Shown one piece after another: positions 15,144-23,399 of a stretch of 35,173 bases of DNA; the first letter of the stretch is position 1, and each line of letters begins with the position of its first letter. The notes under the pieces are model-generated. The model saw only the letters and a program-made list of their open reading frames with translations, was not told the DNA's origin and did no database searches. Made by a program: the position numbers and the translations under genes. The stretch is from Novosphingobium rosa NBRC 15208 (GTDB lineage: Bacteria; Pseudomonadota; Alphaproteobacteria; Sphingomonadales; Sphingomonadaceae): the NCBI RefSeq assembly GCF_001598555.1, contig NZ_BCZE01000075.1:1-35173 (forward strand), written 5' to 3'.

Positions 15144-15869
15144 TCAGGTCTTGCGCCGCCGTTCCTTGCCTGTGGGCGGGGTGTCCTTTCCTCCACCTGC
15201 GCCCTGCGCCTCCTGATAGGCCTTCAACCGCGCGATATAGCGGTCGGCCGCCTTGACAATATGGTCACGCGCGACCTTCTCGGCGGCGCGCGCGTCCCCG
15301 CGTGACACCGCATCGAGGATCGCCTCATGCTGGTCCCAGATCTGGCGCGGCGTCTCGTCGCGCATCAGCACTTCGGCCATCACGCGCTGCAGGTGCCGCC
15401 AGTGCGGGCCTGTCGCCTCCTTGATGACCTTGTTGCCGGAAATCTCGTAAAGGAACTGGTGGAAGCGCATATCGGCATCGATCAGCATGGGGATCGAACC
15501 TTCCGCCTCCGCCAGACGACCCGCGCGGATCAGCGCCGGACCATCCTTGCGCGCCTGCTCCGCCCCGCGCTGCGCTGCGAGCCGACAGGCCAGCCCCTCG
15601 CTCACCGAACGAACCTCGTAAATATCGCGCACGAAATCCACATCGATGGGCGCCACGATCAGGCCGCGCCCGGGCGCTTCCTGCACAAACCCTTCGGCCC
15701 GCAGCAGCAGCAAGGCCTGCTGCACCGGCTGACGCGACACGCCAAGCTGCGCGGCGATCTCCTCCTGAATCAGGCGCTGATTGGGCTGCAGCCGCCCTTC
15801 GACGACCTCCGCGACGATCGCCTCGAAGACCTGTTCGACCAGCGTGGGTTGTTCCGTCAGCAGCCGCAC
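15144..15869 (-). CDS. GntR-family transcriptional regulator (FadR subfamily, FCD domain)
   Basis: 241-residue regulator. The N-terminal winged HTH covers residues 5-70 (LVEQVFEAIVAEVVEGRLQP, then LGVSRQPVQQALLLLRAEGFV). The all-helical FCD effector domain follows, with the metal-site pattern visible: Asp and His in DADMRFHQFLYEIS, His in WDQHEAIL and His in ARDHIVKA. The start is a GTG at 15869 with GAGGA about 7 bases upstream; the frame is closed by a stop 24 bases further up and has no in-frame ATG there. FCD regulators usually repress catabolic operons and are released by a carboxylate or CoA-related ligand. It sits between the aldA series and the divergent lyase-ligase operon, and probably controls both through the palindrome at 15942-15973. 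Confidence 0.92.
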   Translation of the reverse strand: MRLLTEQPTLVEQVFEAIVAEVVEGRLQPNQRLIQEEIAAQLGVSRQPVQQALLLLRAEGFVQEAPGRGLIVAPIDVDFVRDIYEVRSVSEGLACRLAAQRGAEQARKDGPALIRAGRLAEAEGSIPMLIDADMRFHQFLYEISGNKVIKEATGPHWRHLQRVMAEVLMRDETPRQIWDQHEAILDAVSRGDARAAEKVARDHIVKAADRYIARLKAYQEAQGAGGGKDTPPTGKERRRKT

Positions 15870-15941
15870 AGTCGCGTCCTCATCCTTTTGTCATGAACGG
15901 TATGCCCGATTCGTAACGCAACTGCCACCCCCTGTCCAGAG

Positions 15942-15973
15942 CATTCGGAACTCTGAATTCAGAATACAGAATG
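15942..15973. promoter_or_regulatory. 32-nt imperfect palindrome, candidate GntR operator
   Basis: The core TCTGAATTCAGA (15952-15963) is a perfect 12-bp palindrome. It is flanked symmetrically by CATTC (15942-15946) and GAATG (15969-15973) around the same centre. It lies 72 bases upstream of the gntR GTG and about 155 bases before the lyase ATG, in an A+T-rich patch of a GC-rich spacer (15870-16128). TTGCCA at 15975-15980 could be part of a plus-strand promoter. An operator role is inferred. Confidence 0.55.
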
Positions 15974-16128
15974 TGTTGCCAGCAGAATGATTGTGGCATA
16001 GGCCTAGGGACAGCAACCGGCCGGGACAGAGCCAGGTGCAGGAGAGAAAACCGCCGATACGGCGCGCCATCCGGCCCGAATCTGTCATCGCGAATCACCA
16101 GACCAAAGCGGCAAGAGGATTGAGCGCC

Positions 16129-17874
16129 ATGACCACCACAACCTCCCCCTTCCCGGATCAGACCACAGCACCCTTGGGTGACGAACAGAGCTGCGCGGCG
16201 CTGATCGCGCGCTTTCTGGAAGCGCGCGGCATCGACCGGATCTTCGGCCTGCAAGGCGGCCATATCCAGCCGATCTGGGACCATTGCGCGCGGCTCGGCA
16301 TCCGCATCGTCGATGTGCGAGACGAAGGCGCGGCGGTGCACATGGCCCATGCCCATGCCGAGCTGACCGGCACGCTGGGCGTGGTGATGGTCACCGCCGG
16401 CCCCGGCGTCACCAACACGGTGACGGCGATCGCCAATGCCTCGCTGGCGCGCATGCCGGTGCTGGTGATCGGCGGCTGCGCCCCGCGCCCGCAGATCAAC
16501 ATGGGCCCGTTGCAGGACATTCCCCATGTCGAGATTTTGAAACCCGTTACCCGTGTCTCGCGCACCCTGCGCGTCTCCGAACAGGTGCTGCGCGAGCTGG
16601 ACGAAGCGGTCTCCCGCGCGTTTGGCGATGGCGGCGAGCCGGGCCCGGTTTACGTCGAAATCCCCACCGACGTGCTGCGCGAGGACATCCACCCCGCGCT
16701 GATCCTTGAGGAATGGCTTTCCCCCACCCGCACGCGCGAGATCGTCCCCTCCCCCGACTCGGTGACGCAGGCGGTGGAGGCGCTGTGGTCGGCCAAGCGC
16801 CCGCTGGTCATCACCGGACGCGGCGCGCGTGGGCTGGGTGACAGCCTGCCCCGCCTGCTCGACGCAACCGGCGCGGTCTATCTCGACACGCAGGAATCGC
16901 GCGGACTGCTGGCGCCGGACCATCCCGCCGGGGTCGGCGCGATGCGGGCCGCCGCGATGGGGCAAGCCGATCTGGTGCTCGTGATCGGGCGCAAGCTGGA
17001 TTACCAGCTCGGCTATGGCTCGCCCGCCGTCTATCCCGGCGCGCGCTTCGTGCGCATCGCCGACAATGTGGGCGAGTTGATCGACAACCGCCGGGGCACG
17101 CCGGAAATCCTCGCCACGCCGAAACTGGCGCTGGAAGCCATCATTGCCGCAGCAGGCGACCGTAAACCCGCCGCCGACCGCGCATGGACCACAGGCCTGC
17201 GCCGCAAACATGAGGAACGCAGCGCCCCCAAGGAACTGCCCGCCACCGGCCCAGACGGCAAGATCAACCCGGCGCGCATCTTTGCCGCCATTGCCGAAAA
17301 GGCCGCCCCCGATGCGATCGGCATTGCCGATGGCGGCGATCTGCTCAGCTTCGCGCGCATTGGTCTCGCCACCACGACCTATATGGATTCGGGCACCTTT
17401 GGCTGCCTTGGCGTCGGCGTGCCCTATGCCATCGCCGCCGCGCTGGCCTATCCCGGGCGGCAGGTGATCTCGATCAATGGCGACGGTTCCTTCGGCTTCA
17501 ACGCCATGGAGGTGGACACCGCCGTGCGCCATGGCGCCAAGGCCGTCTTCATCATCTCGAACAACGCCGCCTGGAACATCGAGCGCCACGATCAGGCGAC
17601 GAATTATGGCGGCCGCGTGGTCGGCACCACCCTGCGCCATTCGGACTATGCCGCGCTGGCACGCGCGCTGGGCGCCCATGGCGAACGCGTTGAGAAGGCT
17701 GAAGACCTTCCCGCCGCGCTGGAGCGCGCGCTGGCCCATGCGCCGGCGGTGATCGATGTCGTCACCTCGGGGGAGATCCCTTCGTCGGACGCCAACAAGG
17801 GCCTGGGCTTCGTGCCCGACTATCAGGCGCTCACCGCCTGGAACGATGCCGAAGTGAAGCGTCGCGAACGCTGA
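16129..17874 (+). CDS. Thiamine-diphosphate enzyme, 2-hydroxyacyl-CoA lyase/acetolactate-synthase-like
   Basis: 581-residue ThDP enzyme with the usual three domains: Pyr (residues about 18-180), central Rossmann-like (about 210-340) and PP (about 390-550). Cofactor-activating Glu66 is in DVRDEGAAVHMAHAHAE; the PP motif runs from GDGSFGFN (451) to Asn478-Asn479. A C-terminal extension ending GLGFVPDYQALTAWNDAE follows the PP domain, as in CoA-dependent members where a C-terminal lid covers the CoA ester. With an acyl-CoA ligase 12 bases downstream, a 2-hydroxyacyl-CoA or oxalyl-CoA type lyase is more likely than acetolactate synthase, but this is inference. ATG 16129 has AGAGGA about 9 bases upstream; the upstream open codons overlap the regulatory spacer. 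Confidence 0.85.
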   Translation: MTTTTSPFPDQTTAPLGDEQSCAALIARFLEARGIDRIFGLQGGHIQPIWDHCARLGIRIVDVRDEGAAVHMAHAHAELTGTLGVVMVTAGPGVTNTVTAIANASLARMPVLVIGGCAPRPQINMGPLQDIPHVEILKPVTRVSRTLRVSEQVLRELDEAVSRAFGDGGEPGPVYVEIPTDVLREDIHPALILEEWLSPTRTREIVPSPDSVTQAVEALWSAKRPLVITGRGARGLGDSLPRLLDATGAVYLDTQESRGLLAPDHPAGVGAMRAAAMGQADLVLVIGRKLDYQLGYGSPAVYPGARFVRIADNVGELIDNRRGTPEILATPKLALEAIIAAAGDRKPAADRAWTTGLRRKHEERSAPKELPATGPDGKINPARIFAAIAEKAAPDAIGIADGGDLLSFARIGLATTTYMDSGTFGCLGVGVPYAIAAALAYPGRQVISINGDGSFGFNAMEVDTAVRHGAKAVFIISNNAAWNIERHDQATNYGGRVVGTTLRHSDYAALARALGAHGERVEKAEDLPAALERALAHAPAVIDVVTSGEIPSSDANKGLGFVPDYQALTAWNDAEVKRRER

Positions 17875-17886
17875 AGGAGGGGGCTG

Positions 17887-19566
17887 ATGTTCAGCAAGGA
17901 AGCCGTGGACCGCGCCGAAGCGCGCACCTTATACGAAACATTTCAGGACACTGTGCAGCGCTGGGGGCCGCGAGCCGCCTATGCGGTGCCGCCCATGGCC
18001 GGGCGCCCCTACCATCCCGATGGTTTCGAGATCAGCTGGGACGACACCGCCGCCGGGGTCGAGGCGATGCGCCAGCGCTACGGCGCGGCGGGCTATGGGC
18101 TGGGGCACAGGGTGGCGATCCTGTTCCACCAGCGACCCGAATTCCTGTTTCACTTTTTCGCGCTGAACGTGCTGGGCGTCAGCGTGGTGCCGGTCAATCC
18201 TGATTACCGTGTCGATGAAATCGCCTATCTGCTGGAGCATAGCGAGGCCCGGCTGTTGCTGGGCATAGACAGCCGCCTGAACGATCTGCGCGAAGCCGCC
18301 GCTCTGGCGCCGCTGGCGCCGCCTGTGGTGTCCTTCGACCAGATGCCGGATGCGCTGCCCACTGCTGGCACGCCAGCCGGACAGGGCACGCCCGGCCCGG
18401 ATACGGAAGCGGCGATGCTCTACACCTCCGGCACCACCGGCCGGCCCAAGGGATGCATACTCACCAATCTCTATTTTCATCATTTCGGGGGCTGGTATCT
18501 CACGCGCGGCGGACTGCTCGATATGCGCGAGGGTAAGGAGCGGATGTACAACCCCTTGCCGCTCCATCACGCCAACTGCCTGTCGATCTCGATGCCCGCC
18601 ATGCTGATGTCGGGCGGATGTCTGGTCTTCCCCGACCGGTTCCATCCCAAAAGCTGGTGGGCAGACCTTCTCGCCTGCAAGGTCACCTGCGTGCATATGC
18701 AGGGGATCATCCCCAATCTTCTGCTGAAATTGCCCGAAACGCGGGAGGAAAAAGCGCATCATGTCCGCTTCGGCTTTTGCGCCGGGATCGAGCCCGATCA
18801 CCATGCGGCCTTTGAAAGGCGCTTTGGCTTTCCGGTGGTCGAAATGTGGTCGATGTCCGAAGTCGGTCGCTTTCTCACCGACAACATCGAGCCGCGCAAG
18901 ATCGGCACCCGCGCCTTCGGCAGGGCGGATATCGGCTGCGAGGCGCGGATCGTCGATGAGAAGGGCAACGTCTGCCTCCCCGGCCAGCCCGGCGAACTGC
19001 TGATCCGCCACAGCGAGGCCACCCCGCGCCGGGGCTTCTTCTCCAGCTATTACAAGAATGACGCCGCCACCGACGAGGCCTGGGCTGATGGCTGGTTCCA
19101 CACCGGCGATGTCGTGGTGGAGGATGCCAGCGGCATGATGTTCTTTATGGACCGCCGCAAGAACATCATCCGCCGCGCCGGAGAGAACATCGCCGCCGCC
19201 GAGGTGGAGGCCTGCCTCTGCGCGCATCCTGCGGTCAAGCAGGCCGCCGCCATCGCCGTGCCGGACGACATCCGCGAGGAGGAGATCATGGCCTGCATCG
19301 TCCCGCAGGATCCGCAGGCCGATGCCGAGGCGCTGTCGCGCGAATTGCTGGACTGGTGCATGGAGAAGATGGCCTATTTCAAGGCTCCGGCCTGGTATTT
19401 GCTGATGGGGGAACTGCCCACCGGCACCTCACAAAAGCTGCAGAAGATCGCCCTGTTCCCCGCCGGTACGGACCCGCGCATCCAGCAAGGCGCCGTCGAT
19501 CTGCGCAGCTTCAAAAAACCGCATGCCGCGGCCAAAGCGGTGGCGGCGGTGAACGGGCCAGGCTAA
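17887..19566 (+). CDS. AMP-forming acyl-CoA ligase (CaiC-like)
   Basis: 559-residue adenylate-forming enzyme that activates a carboxylic acid to its CoA thioester. Motif A3 YTSGTTGRPKG is at residues 179-189, WSMSEVG forms the A5-like segment, HTGD (405-408) and DRRKNIIRRAGENI the hinge region, and GTSQKLQK holds the C-terminal catalytic Lys (about 517). AAGGAGG, overlapping the end of the lyase gene, precedes ATG 17887, so the two genes form one operon. The best reading is that it makes the CoA ester cleaved by the lyase, possibly from the acid produced by the aldA-type enzyme across the divergent spacer. The exact acid cannot be read from the sequence. Confidence 0.9.
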   Translation: MFSKEAVDRAEARTLYETFQDTVQRWGPRAAYAVPPMAGRPYHPDGFEISWDDTAAGVEAMRQRYGAAGYGLGHRVAILFHQRPEFLFHFFALNVLGVSVVPVNPDYRVDEIAYLLEHSEARLLLGIDSRLNDLREAAALAPLAPPVVSFDQMPDALPTAGTPAGQGTPGPDTEAAMLYTSGTTGRPKGCILTNLYFHHFGGWYLTRGGLLDMREGKERMYNPLPLHHANCLSISMPAMLMSGGCLVFPDRFHPKSWWADLLACKVTCVHMQGIIPNLLLKLPETREEKAHHVRFGFCAGIEPDHHAAFERRFGFPVVEMWSMSEVGRFLTDNIEPRKIGTRAFGRADIGCEARIVDEKGNVCLPGQPGELLIRHSEATPRRGFFSSYYKNDAATDEAWADGWFHTGDVVVEDASGMMFFMDRRKNIIRRAGENIAAAEVEACLCAHPAVKQAAAIAVPDDIREEEIMACIVPQDPQADAEALSRELLDWCMEKMAYFKAPAWYLLMGELPTGTSQKLQKIALFPAGTDPRIQQGAVDLRSFKKPHAAAKAVAAVNGPG

Positions 19567-19579
19567 CGCTTTGATAAGG

Positions 19580-19611
19580 GGCCGGTGAAGGGGACATCTC
19601 CTTCACCGGCC
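19580..19611 (+). terminator. 12-bp hairpin after the lyase-ligase operon
   Basis: GGCCGGTGAAGG (19580-19591) pairs perfectly with CCTTCACCGGCC (19600-19611) across an 8-base loop, 13 bases after the ligase stop. The following bases (AGTGTCAG) are not U-rich, so it is terminator-like rather than a canonical intrinsic terminator. Confidence 0.7.
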
Positions 19612-19691
19612 AGTGTCAGATTCGCCCATCATGGATGGACAAGCCTTCGGGTCGCGCGGCAACAATGCAGCGTTGAGGCCAATGGGTCGAT

Positions 19692-19706
19692 CCGTGAATT
19701 TTACGG
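19692..19706. promoter_or_regulatory. Inverted repeat upstream of the sensor kinase, candidate operator
   Basis: CCGTGAATTTTACGG is a 15-bp inverted repeat (CCGTGAA/TTTACGG, one mismatch), with GAT on the left and ATC on the right extending it loosely. It lies 39 bases before the kinase start in a 180-base gap. An autoregulatory site for the LuxR-type response regulator encoded in this operon is a reasonable guess; no promoter elements are clear. Confidence 0.4.
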
Positions 19707-19745
19707 GTATCGAACCGCCCATGGATCGGGCAGGGTCAGGCTGGC

Positions 19746-21368
19746 ATGTCGACGCCAGAACCTCACCGCTTTCAACAGCTTGCACCCATGCTGCGCGCTT
19801 TTGCCTGTCGCCGGGCGGATGCCTTGCTGCTGCCGGCCTATGCGGCGGGCTTTGCCTTTCTTCACTGGGTGGCGCTGCCATGGGGCGGGGATGGCTTCTT
19901 CTCGCTGTGGTATCCGGCGGCCGGTTTGCGCTTTGCCGTCCTGTGGCGCTGGGGCACGCGCCTGACGCCATGGCTGATGGCCACGGAGCTGGTGGTGGAT
20001 GCGCTGACCGGGCAGGTCGTTCTTGCCGGGCCCGATGTATGGCACGATGTGCTGGGCGTGATCCGCCCGGCCCTGACCTGCGGGCTGGTGCTGGCCGCCC
20101 TGCATCGTCTGGCGGCGCGGCGGCGCGGGCCCCACCTCTTGCCGCCGATGATCTTCGGCCTGGCCGCGGTGGGCGCGCCGATCCTCACCGCCCTGCTGGT
20201 GCAGCCCATCCAGCTGATCCTGCCGCGCAGCCAGTCCACCTTCGGCCATGGCATCGATCTGGTGATCGCCCTGTGCAGTCTGGTGGTGGGAGATCTGCTG
20301 GGCATTCTGGTGCTGGCCCCCTTGCTGCTCTCGCTCGACAAGGTGATCGCGCGCAAACTGACCCTGAACCTGCCGCGCCTGACGGCCTGGCCCGTGCTGG
20401 AGGGTGGCGGCGTTCTGGCGGTCAGCACATTTGCCAGCTGGATCCTGTGGCGCGCGGGCATGGGGGTGCAGGCCGCGCCGGGGCTGCTGGCGGGCGCATG
20501 GATCGGGCTGCGTTTCGGGCAACGCGGCGCATGGCTGGCGATCTTCGCGCAGGTGGTGATGCTGCTCCCCTATTCCGCGCAACACGTGACCTATACGCAG
20601 CGCCTTGGCCTGCATCTGGGGCTGGCCTCCACGGTGATCGTGACATGGCTGGCGGGCAGCTATTGCGATGCCCAGCGCTGGGCGCAGGCCAGCCTCGACC
20701 GGCGCAACCGCATGCTGTTTCAGGCCGAGCGGCTCAAGACCCTGCGAGCCATGTCGGTCGCGGTGATCCATGAGATCAGCCAACCGCTCTCCACGCTGGC
20801 GATCGAGGCGCGGCATCTGAACGAAACTTGCCGCGATGCGTCTCCCGAAGCCGCCGCCAGCGCAGCGCTGGTTGACCGCAAGGCGCGCGAACTCTCCGAC
20901 ATGGTGCGGCGCCTGCGCCGTTTCGGCGGGCGTGACGTGGACGAGCCCTCACCCGTACCGGTGGCCCAGCTGGTGCAGACCGCCCGCCAGATCGTGGCCC
21001 CCGAACTGCGCGCGCTCGGGGCATGGCTCGATGCCGATCCGGTGGCCGAGGACATTTTCGTGCAGGCGCAGGAAGTCGAGCTGACTCAGGCGCTGGTCAA
21101 TCTGCTGCGCAACGCCATGGCCGCGCATGCGCGGGTGGCTCAGTCCGAGAGCGATATGCGGCTCGATGTGCGGGTCGAAGGCAGCGAAGTCTGCCTCGAG
21201 ATCGTGAACGCCGCCACGGCGGCAGACGTCAGCGGCAATGGCATGGGCGTGGGGCTGGCCATCGCCCGGACCATCATCGAGGCCCACGGCGGCAGGCTGT
21301 CACGCAGGGACGCGCCCGGGCAGGTGCGCTTCCTTCTCTTCCTGCCCATCCTCGGAGCCAGTGCATGA
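19746..21368 (+). CDS. MASE1-domain sensor histidine kinase
   Basis: 540-residue membrane kinase. Residues about 25-300 hold eight or so hydrophobic segments including FSLWYPAAGLRFAVLWRWG, typical of the MASE1 sensory module. A dimerisation domain follows with phospho-acceptor His342 in AVIHEISQPLSTLA, then the N-box ALVNLLRNAMAA. The HATPase part is odd: after LEIVNAATAAD the sequence goes straight to GNGMGVGLAIARTIIEAHGG, so the D-x-G-x-G (G1) box and ATP lid expected between them appear to be missing. Its stop overlaps the response regulator ATG (ATGA), so they form a coupled two-component system. The signal is unknown. Confidence 0.87.
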   Translation: MSTPEPHRFQQLAPMLRAFACRRADALLLPAYAAGFAFLHWVALPWGGDGFFSLWYPAAGLRFAVLWRWGTRLTPWLMATELVVDALTGQVVLAGPDVWHDVLGVIRPALTCGLVLAALHRLAARRRGPHLLPPMIFGLAAVGAPILTALLVQPIQLILPRSQSTFGHGIDLVIALCSLVVGDLLGILVLAPLLLSLDKVIARKLTLNLPRLTAWPVLEGGGVLAVSTFASWILWRAGMGVQAAPGLLAGAWIGLRFGQRGAWLAIFAQVVMLLPYSAQHVTYTQRLGLHLGLASTVIVTWLAGSYCDAQRWAQASLDRRNRMLFQAERLKTLRAMSVAVIHEISQPLSTLAIEARHLNETCRDASPEAAASAALVDRKARELSDMVRRLRRFGGRDVDEPSPVPVAQLVQTARQIVAPELRALGAWLDADPVAEDIFVQAQEVELTQALVNLLRNAMAAHARVAQSESDMRLDVRVEGSEVCLEIVNAATAADVSGNGMGVGLAIARTIIEAHGGRLSRRDAPGQVRFLLFLPILGASA

Positions 21369-21958
21369 CCGTCCAGCCCCCTTCCTGCGTGGCCGTGCTC
21401 GATGACGACGCCGATTTCGCCGCAGCCGTCGCGCGGCTGCTGGTGCGGCAGGGCTTGGAGGCCAGCTTTTTCACCAAACCGGCTGCTTTGCTGGGCGGGA
21501 TGATGGCCACAAGGTTCAGTTGCGTGGTCAGCGACATCCAGATGGCCGAAACCGATGGCTTCACCCTTGCCGAGCATCTGCGCGCCCGCGACCCCTGCGT
21601 GGCGCTGGTGTTCATGACCGCCTGGCCCACCACCGCCCATGCCGTGGATGCGGTGCGCCGCCATGGCGGCCTGGACTATCTGGAAAAGCCGCTGGACGAG
21701 AGCCGCCTGATCGTCGCGGTGCACGAGGGGCTGGCATGGTCGGCGCGCAAGTGGCAGGTCGAGCAGGCCACCGGTGCCTTCACCCGCCGCGAGCGGGAGG
21801 TGTTCGATGTGCTGGTGAAGGGGCACAGCAACAAGGAAGTCGCCGATCTTTTGGGGATTTCGGTGCGTACGGTCGAGGATCATCGCGCGGCCATCGTGAG
21901 CAAGACCCGCGCCAATGGGCTTGCCCAGCTTGTCGCCCTCAGCCGTGGAGAGGGTTGA
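21365..21958 (+). CDS. FixJ/NarL-type response regulator with LuxR HTH
   Basis: 197-residue regulator. The receiver has the acidic cluster LDDDAD (Asp13-15), phospho-acceptor Asp57 in VVSDIQM, switch Thr in FMTAW and Lys in YLEKPLD. The C-terminal LuxR HTH runs from TRREREVFDVLVKGHSNKEV through ISVRTVEDHRAAIVSK. The start ATG at 21365 overlaps the kinase stop by four bases. Likely targets are its own promoter (see 19692-19706), the desaturase downstream, or the neighbouring catabolic genes; the sequence does not decide. Confidence 0.93.
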   Translation: MTVQPPSCVAVLDDDADFAAAVARLLVRQGLEASFFTKPAALLGGMMATRFSCVVSDIQMAETDGFTLAEHLRARDPCVALVFMTAWPTTAHAVDAVRRHGGLDYLEKPLDESRLIVAVHEGLAWSARKWQVEQATGAFTRREREVFDVLVKGHSNKEVADLLGISVRTVEDHRAAIVSKTRANGLAQLVALSRGEG

Positions 21959-22107
21959 AACGGGGCGACGCGATCCCCAATCTGTACATTCCAGCCATAG
22001 GGGCACCCTGCGCGATCTTCTCCGCCGATGGCAGGCCGGTGGACAATTGCGCATGTGGCCCCTAGGGCCCCGACCACCTACAAGAGCCGCCGACTCATCG
22101 GCCAGGA

Positions 22108-23202
22108 ATGTTCACGCCAATGCCCCCATCCACGATCATCGCCGAACGGCCCAGCCCGGCCACGCCCGCGATGCCCGCCTCCCCCGCCCGGCAGAGCGCC
22201 GAGGATCAGGCCCTGCTGGCAACCGCCGCAAAGGTGGCGCGCGGTTTCAGCGGCCCCAAGCCGATGATCTACTGGGGCGACCTGCTGGCCACGATCATCG
22301 TCGGCTATGGCGCGCTGCTGGCGCTGATCAACCGGCCTCTGGACATGGCGGCGGCTGGGCTCTTCGTGGTGGCGGTGCTTGCGCTCTACCGGGCCGAAAG
22401 CTTTATTCATGAGCTGACGCATATTCCGTATCGCAAGATGCGCGGCTTTCATATCGGCTGGAACCTGCTGGTCGGCATTCCCCTGCTGACGCCCTCTTTC
22501 CTTTATGAAGGCGTTCACACGCAGCATCATCTGCGCACCTGCTACGGCACGGCGCGCGATCCGGAATATCTGCCGCTGGCCGGGGCCGGATGGCTGCGGG
22601 TGGCTGGCTTCACCGCCCTTGCCGCGCTGGCGCCCATCGGCCTGATCCTGCGCTTTGCGCTGCTCGCCCCCGCCGGGCTGGTGAGCCGCAACTGGCGCAG
22701 CGCCATCGAGGCGCGCTTCTCCGCGCTGGCCATCAACCCGGATTATCGCCGCGCCCGCCCCGCGCCGGAGGCCTATCGCCGCTGGCTGCTGCTCGAAACC
22801 CTGTGCACGATCTGGGCCCTGTCCATCGTGGCCCTGCTGGTGACGCATACGGTCTCGGTGCGCAGCGCTGCTCTGGTGGTCGCCGTGGTGATGGGCGTCG
22901 CGCTGATCAATCAGGTCCGCACGCTGGCGGCCCATCTCTGGCAGAACGAGAGCGGCGAGGTCATGAGCCTTACCGCGCAATTCGCCGACTCGGTCAACGT
23001 GCCGCCGCCCGCGATGCTGCCGATGCTTTGGGCGCCGGTGGGGCTGCGCTATCATGGGCTGCACCATCTGCTGCCGTCGGTGGCCTATCATGATCTGGGC
23101 AAGGCCCATCGCCTGCTGGCCAGCCATTTCGCCAAGGGCGAGACCTATCACGGCAGCAGCCATCGCAGCCTGTGGGCCACCGTGCGGCGCTGGGTGGGCT
23201 AA
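22108..23202 (+). CDS. Membrane fatty-acid desaturase family protein
   Basis: 364-residue integral membrane di-iron oxygenase-like protein. The three His boxes are HELTH (101-105), HTQHH (137-141) and YHGLHH (His316, His319, His320), with hydrophobic segments at about 59-75, 81-94, 117-132 and 200-280. It would introduce a double bond or hydroxyl into a lipid acyl chain or terpenoid using O2. The start is unclear: ATG 22108 (no proper spacing to AGGA) or ATG 22120 (AGGA 12 bases upstream); both lie before a Pro/Ala-rich low-complexity N-terminus. The upstream 149-base gap contains the near-palindrome GGCCCCTAGGGCC (22057-22069). Confidence 0.85.
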   Translation: MFTPMPPSTIIAERPSPATPAMPASPARQSAEDQALLATAAKVARGFSGPKPMIYWGDLLATIIVGYGALLALINRPLDMAAAGLFVVAVLALYRAESFIHELTHIPYRKMRGFHIGWNLLVGIPLLTPSFLYEGVHTQHHLRTCYGTARDPEYLPLAGAGWLRVAGFTALAALAPIGLILRFALLAPAGLVSRNWRSAIEARFSALAINPDYRRARPAPEAYRRWLLLETLCTIWALSIVALLVTHTVSVRSAALVVAVVMGVALINQVRTLAAHLWQNESGEVMSLTAQFADSVNVPPPAMLPMLWAPVGLRYHGLHHLLPSVAYHDLGKAHRLLASHFAKGETYHGSSHRSLWATVRRWVG

Positions 23203-23363
23203 GCCCAAACGGGCTGGCTCATCCGGATCGCGGCTGTTCAAGAAGCGACACGCCCCGGATCGCCCTGTGGCGATGACTGAGGCGTCATTTGATCCGCGTG
23301 GTCATTTTATTGCTTCGCTGCGCCATGCCGCCTCATCGCCGAACAGGCCATATCTTCTTCATC

Positions 23364-23383
23364 GCAGCGCAGTTCCGCGCTGC
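23364..23383 (+). promoter_or_regulatory. Stem-loop next to the ribosome site of the small secreted protein gene
   Basis: GCAGCGC-AGTTCC-GCGCTGC is a perfect 7-bp stem ending 3-4 bases before AAGGAG, the Shine-Dalgarno of the gene at 23400. Such placement could influence translation or mRNA stability. The remainder of the 23203-23399 gap shows only a 5-bp AGCCC/GGGCT hairpin at the desaturase stop. Confidence 0.4.
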
Positions 23384-23399
23384 ATGAAGGAGAAAGACC

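Noticed and set aside
15880..17739. A 619-codon open frame opposite the ThDP enzyme gene
   Set aside because: Shadow of the lyase gene; it would also cross the regulatory spacer and has no recognisable domain.
16129..17874. Biosynthetic acetolactate synthase large subunit
   Set aside because: No small regulatory subunit gene or ilvC follows, an acyl-CoA ligase does, and the C-terminal extension fits CoA-dependent relatives better. Not fully excluded.
7296..19566. Polyethylene-glycol (peg) operon
   Set aside because: GMC dehydrogenase, aldehyde dehydrogenase and acyl-CoA ligase are shared, but the PegB-type receptor, permease and AraC regulator are absent and the ACAD, kinase, lyase and GntR genes do not fit.
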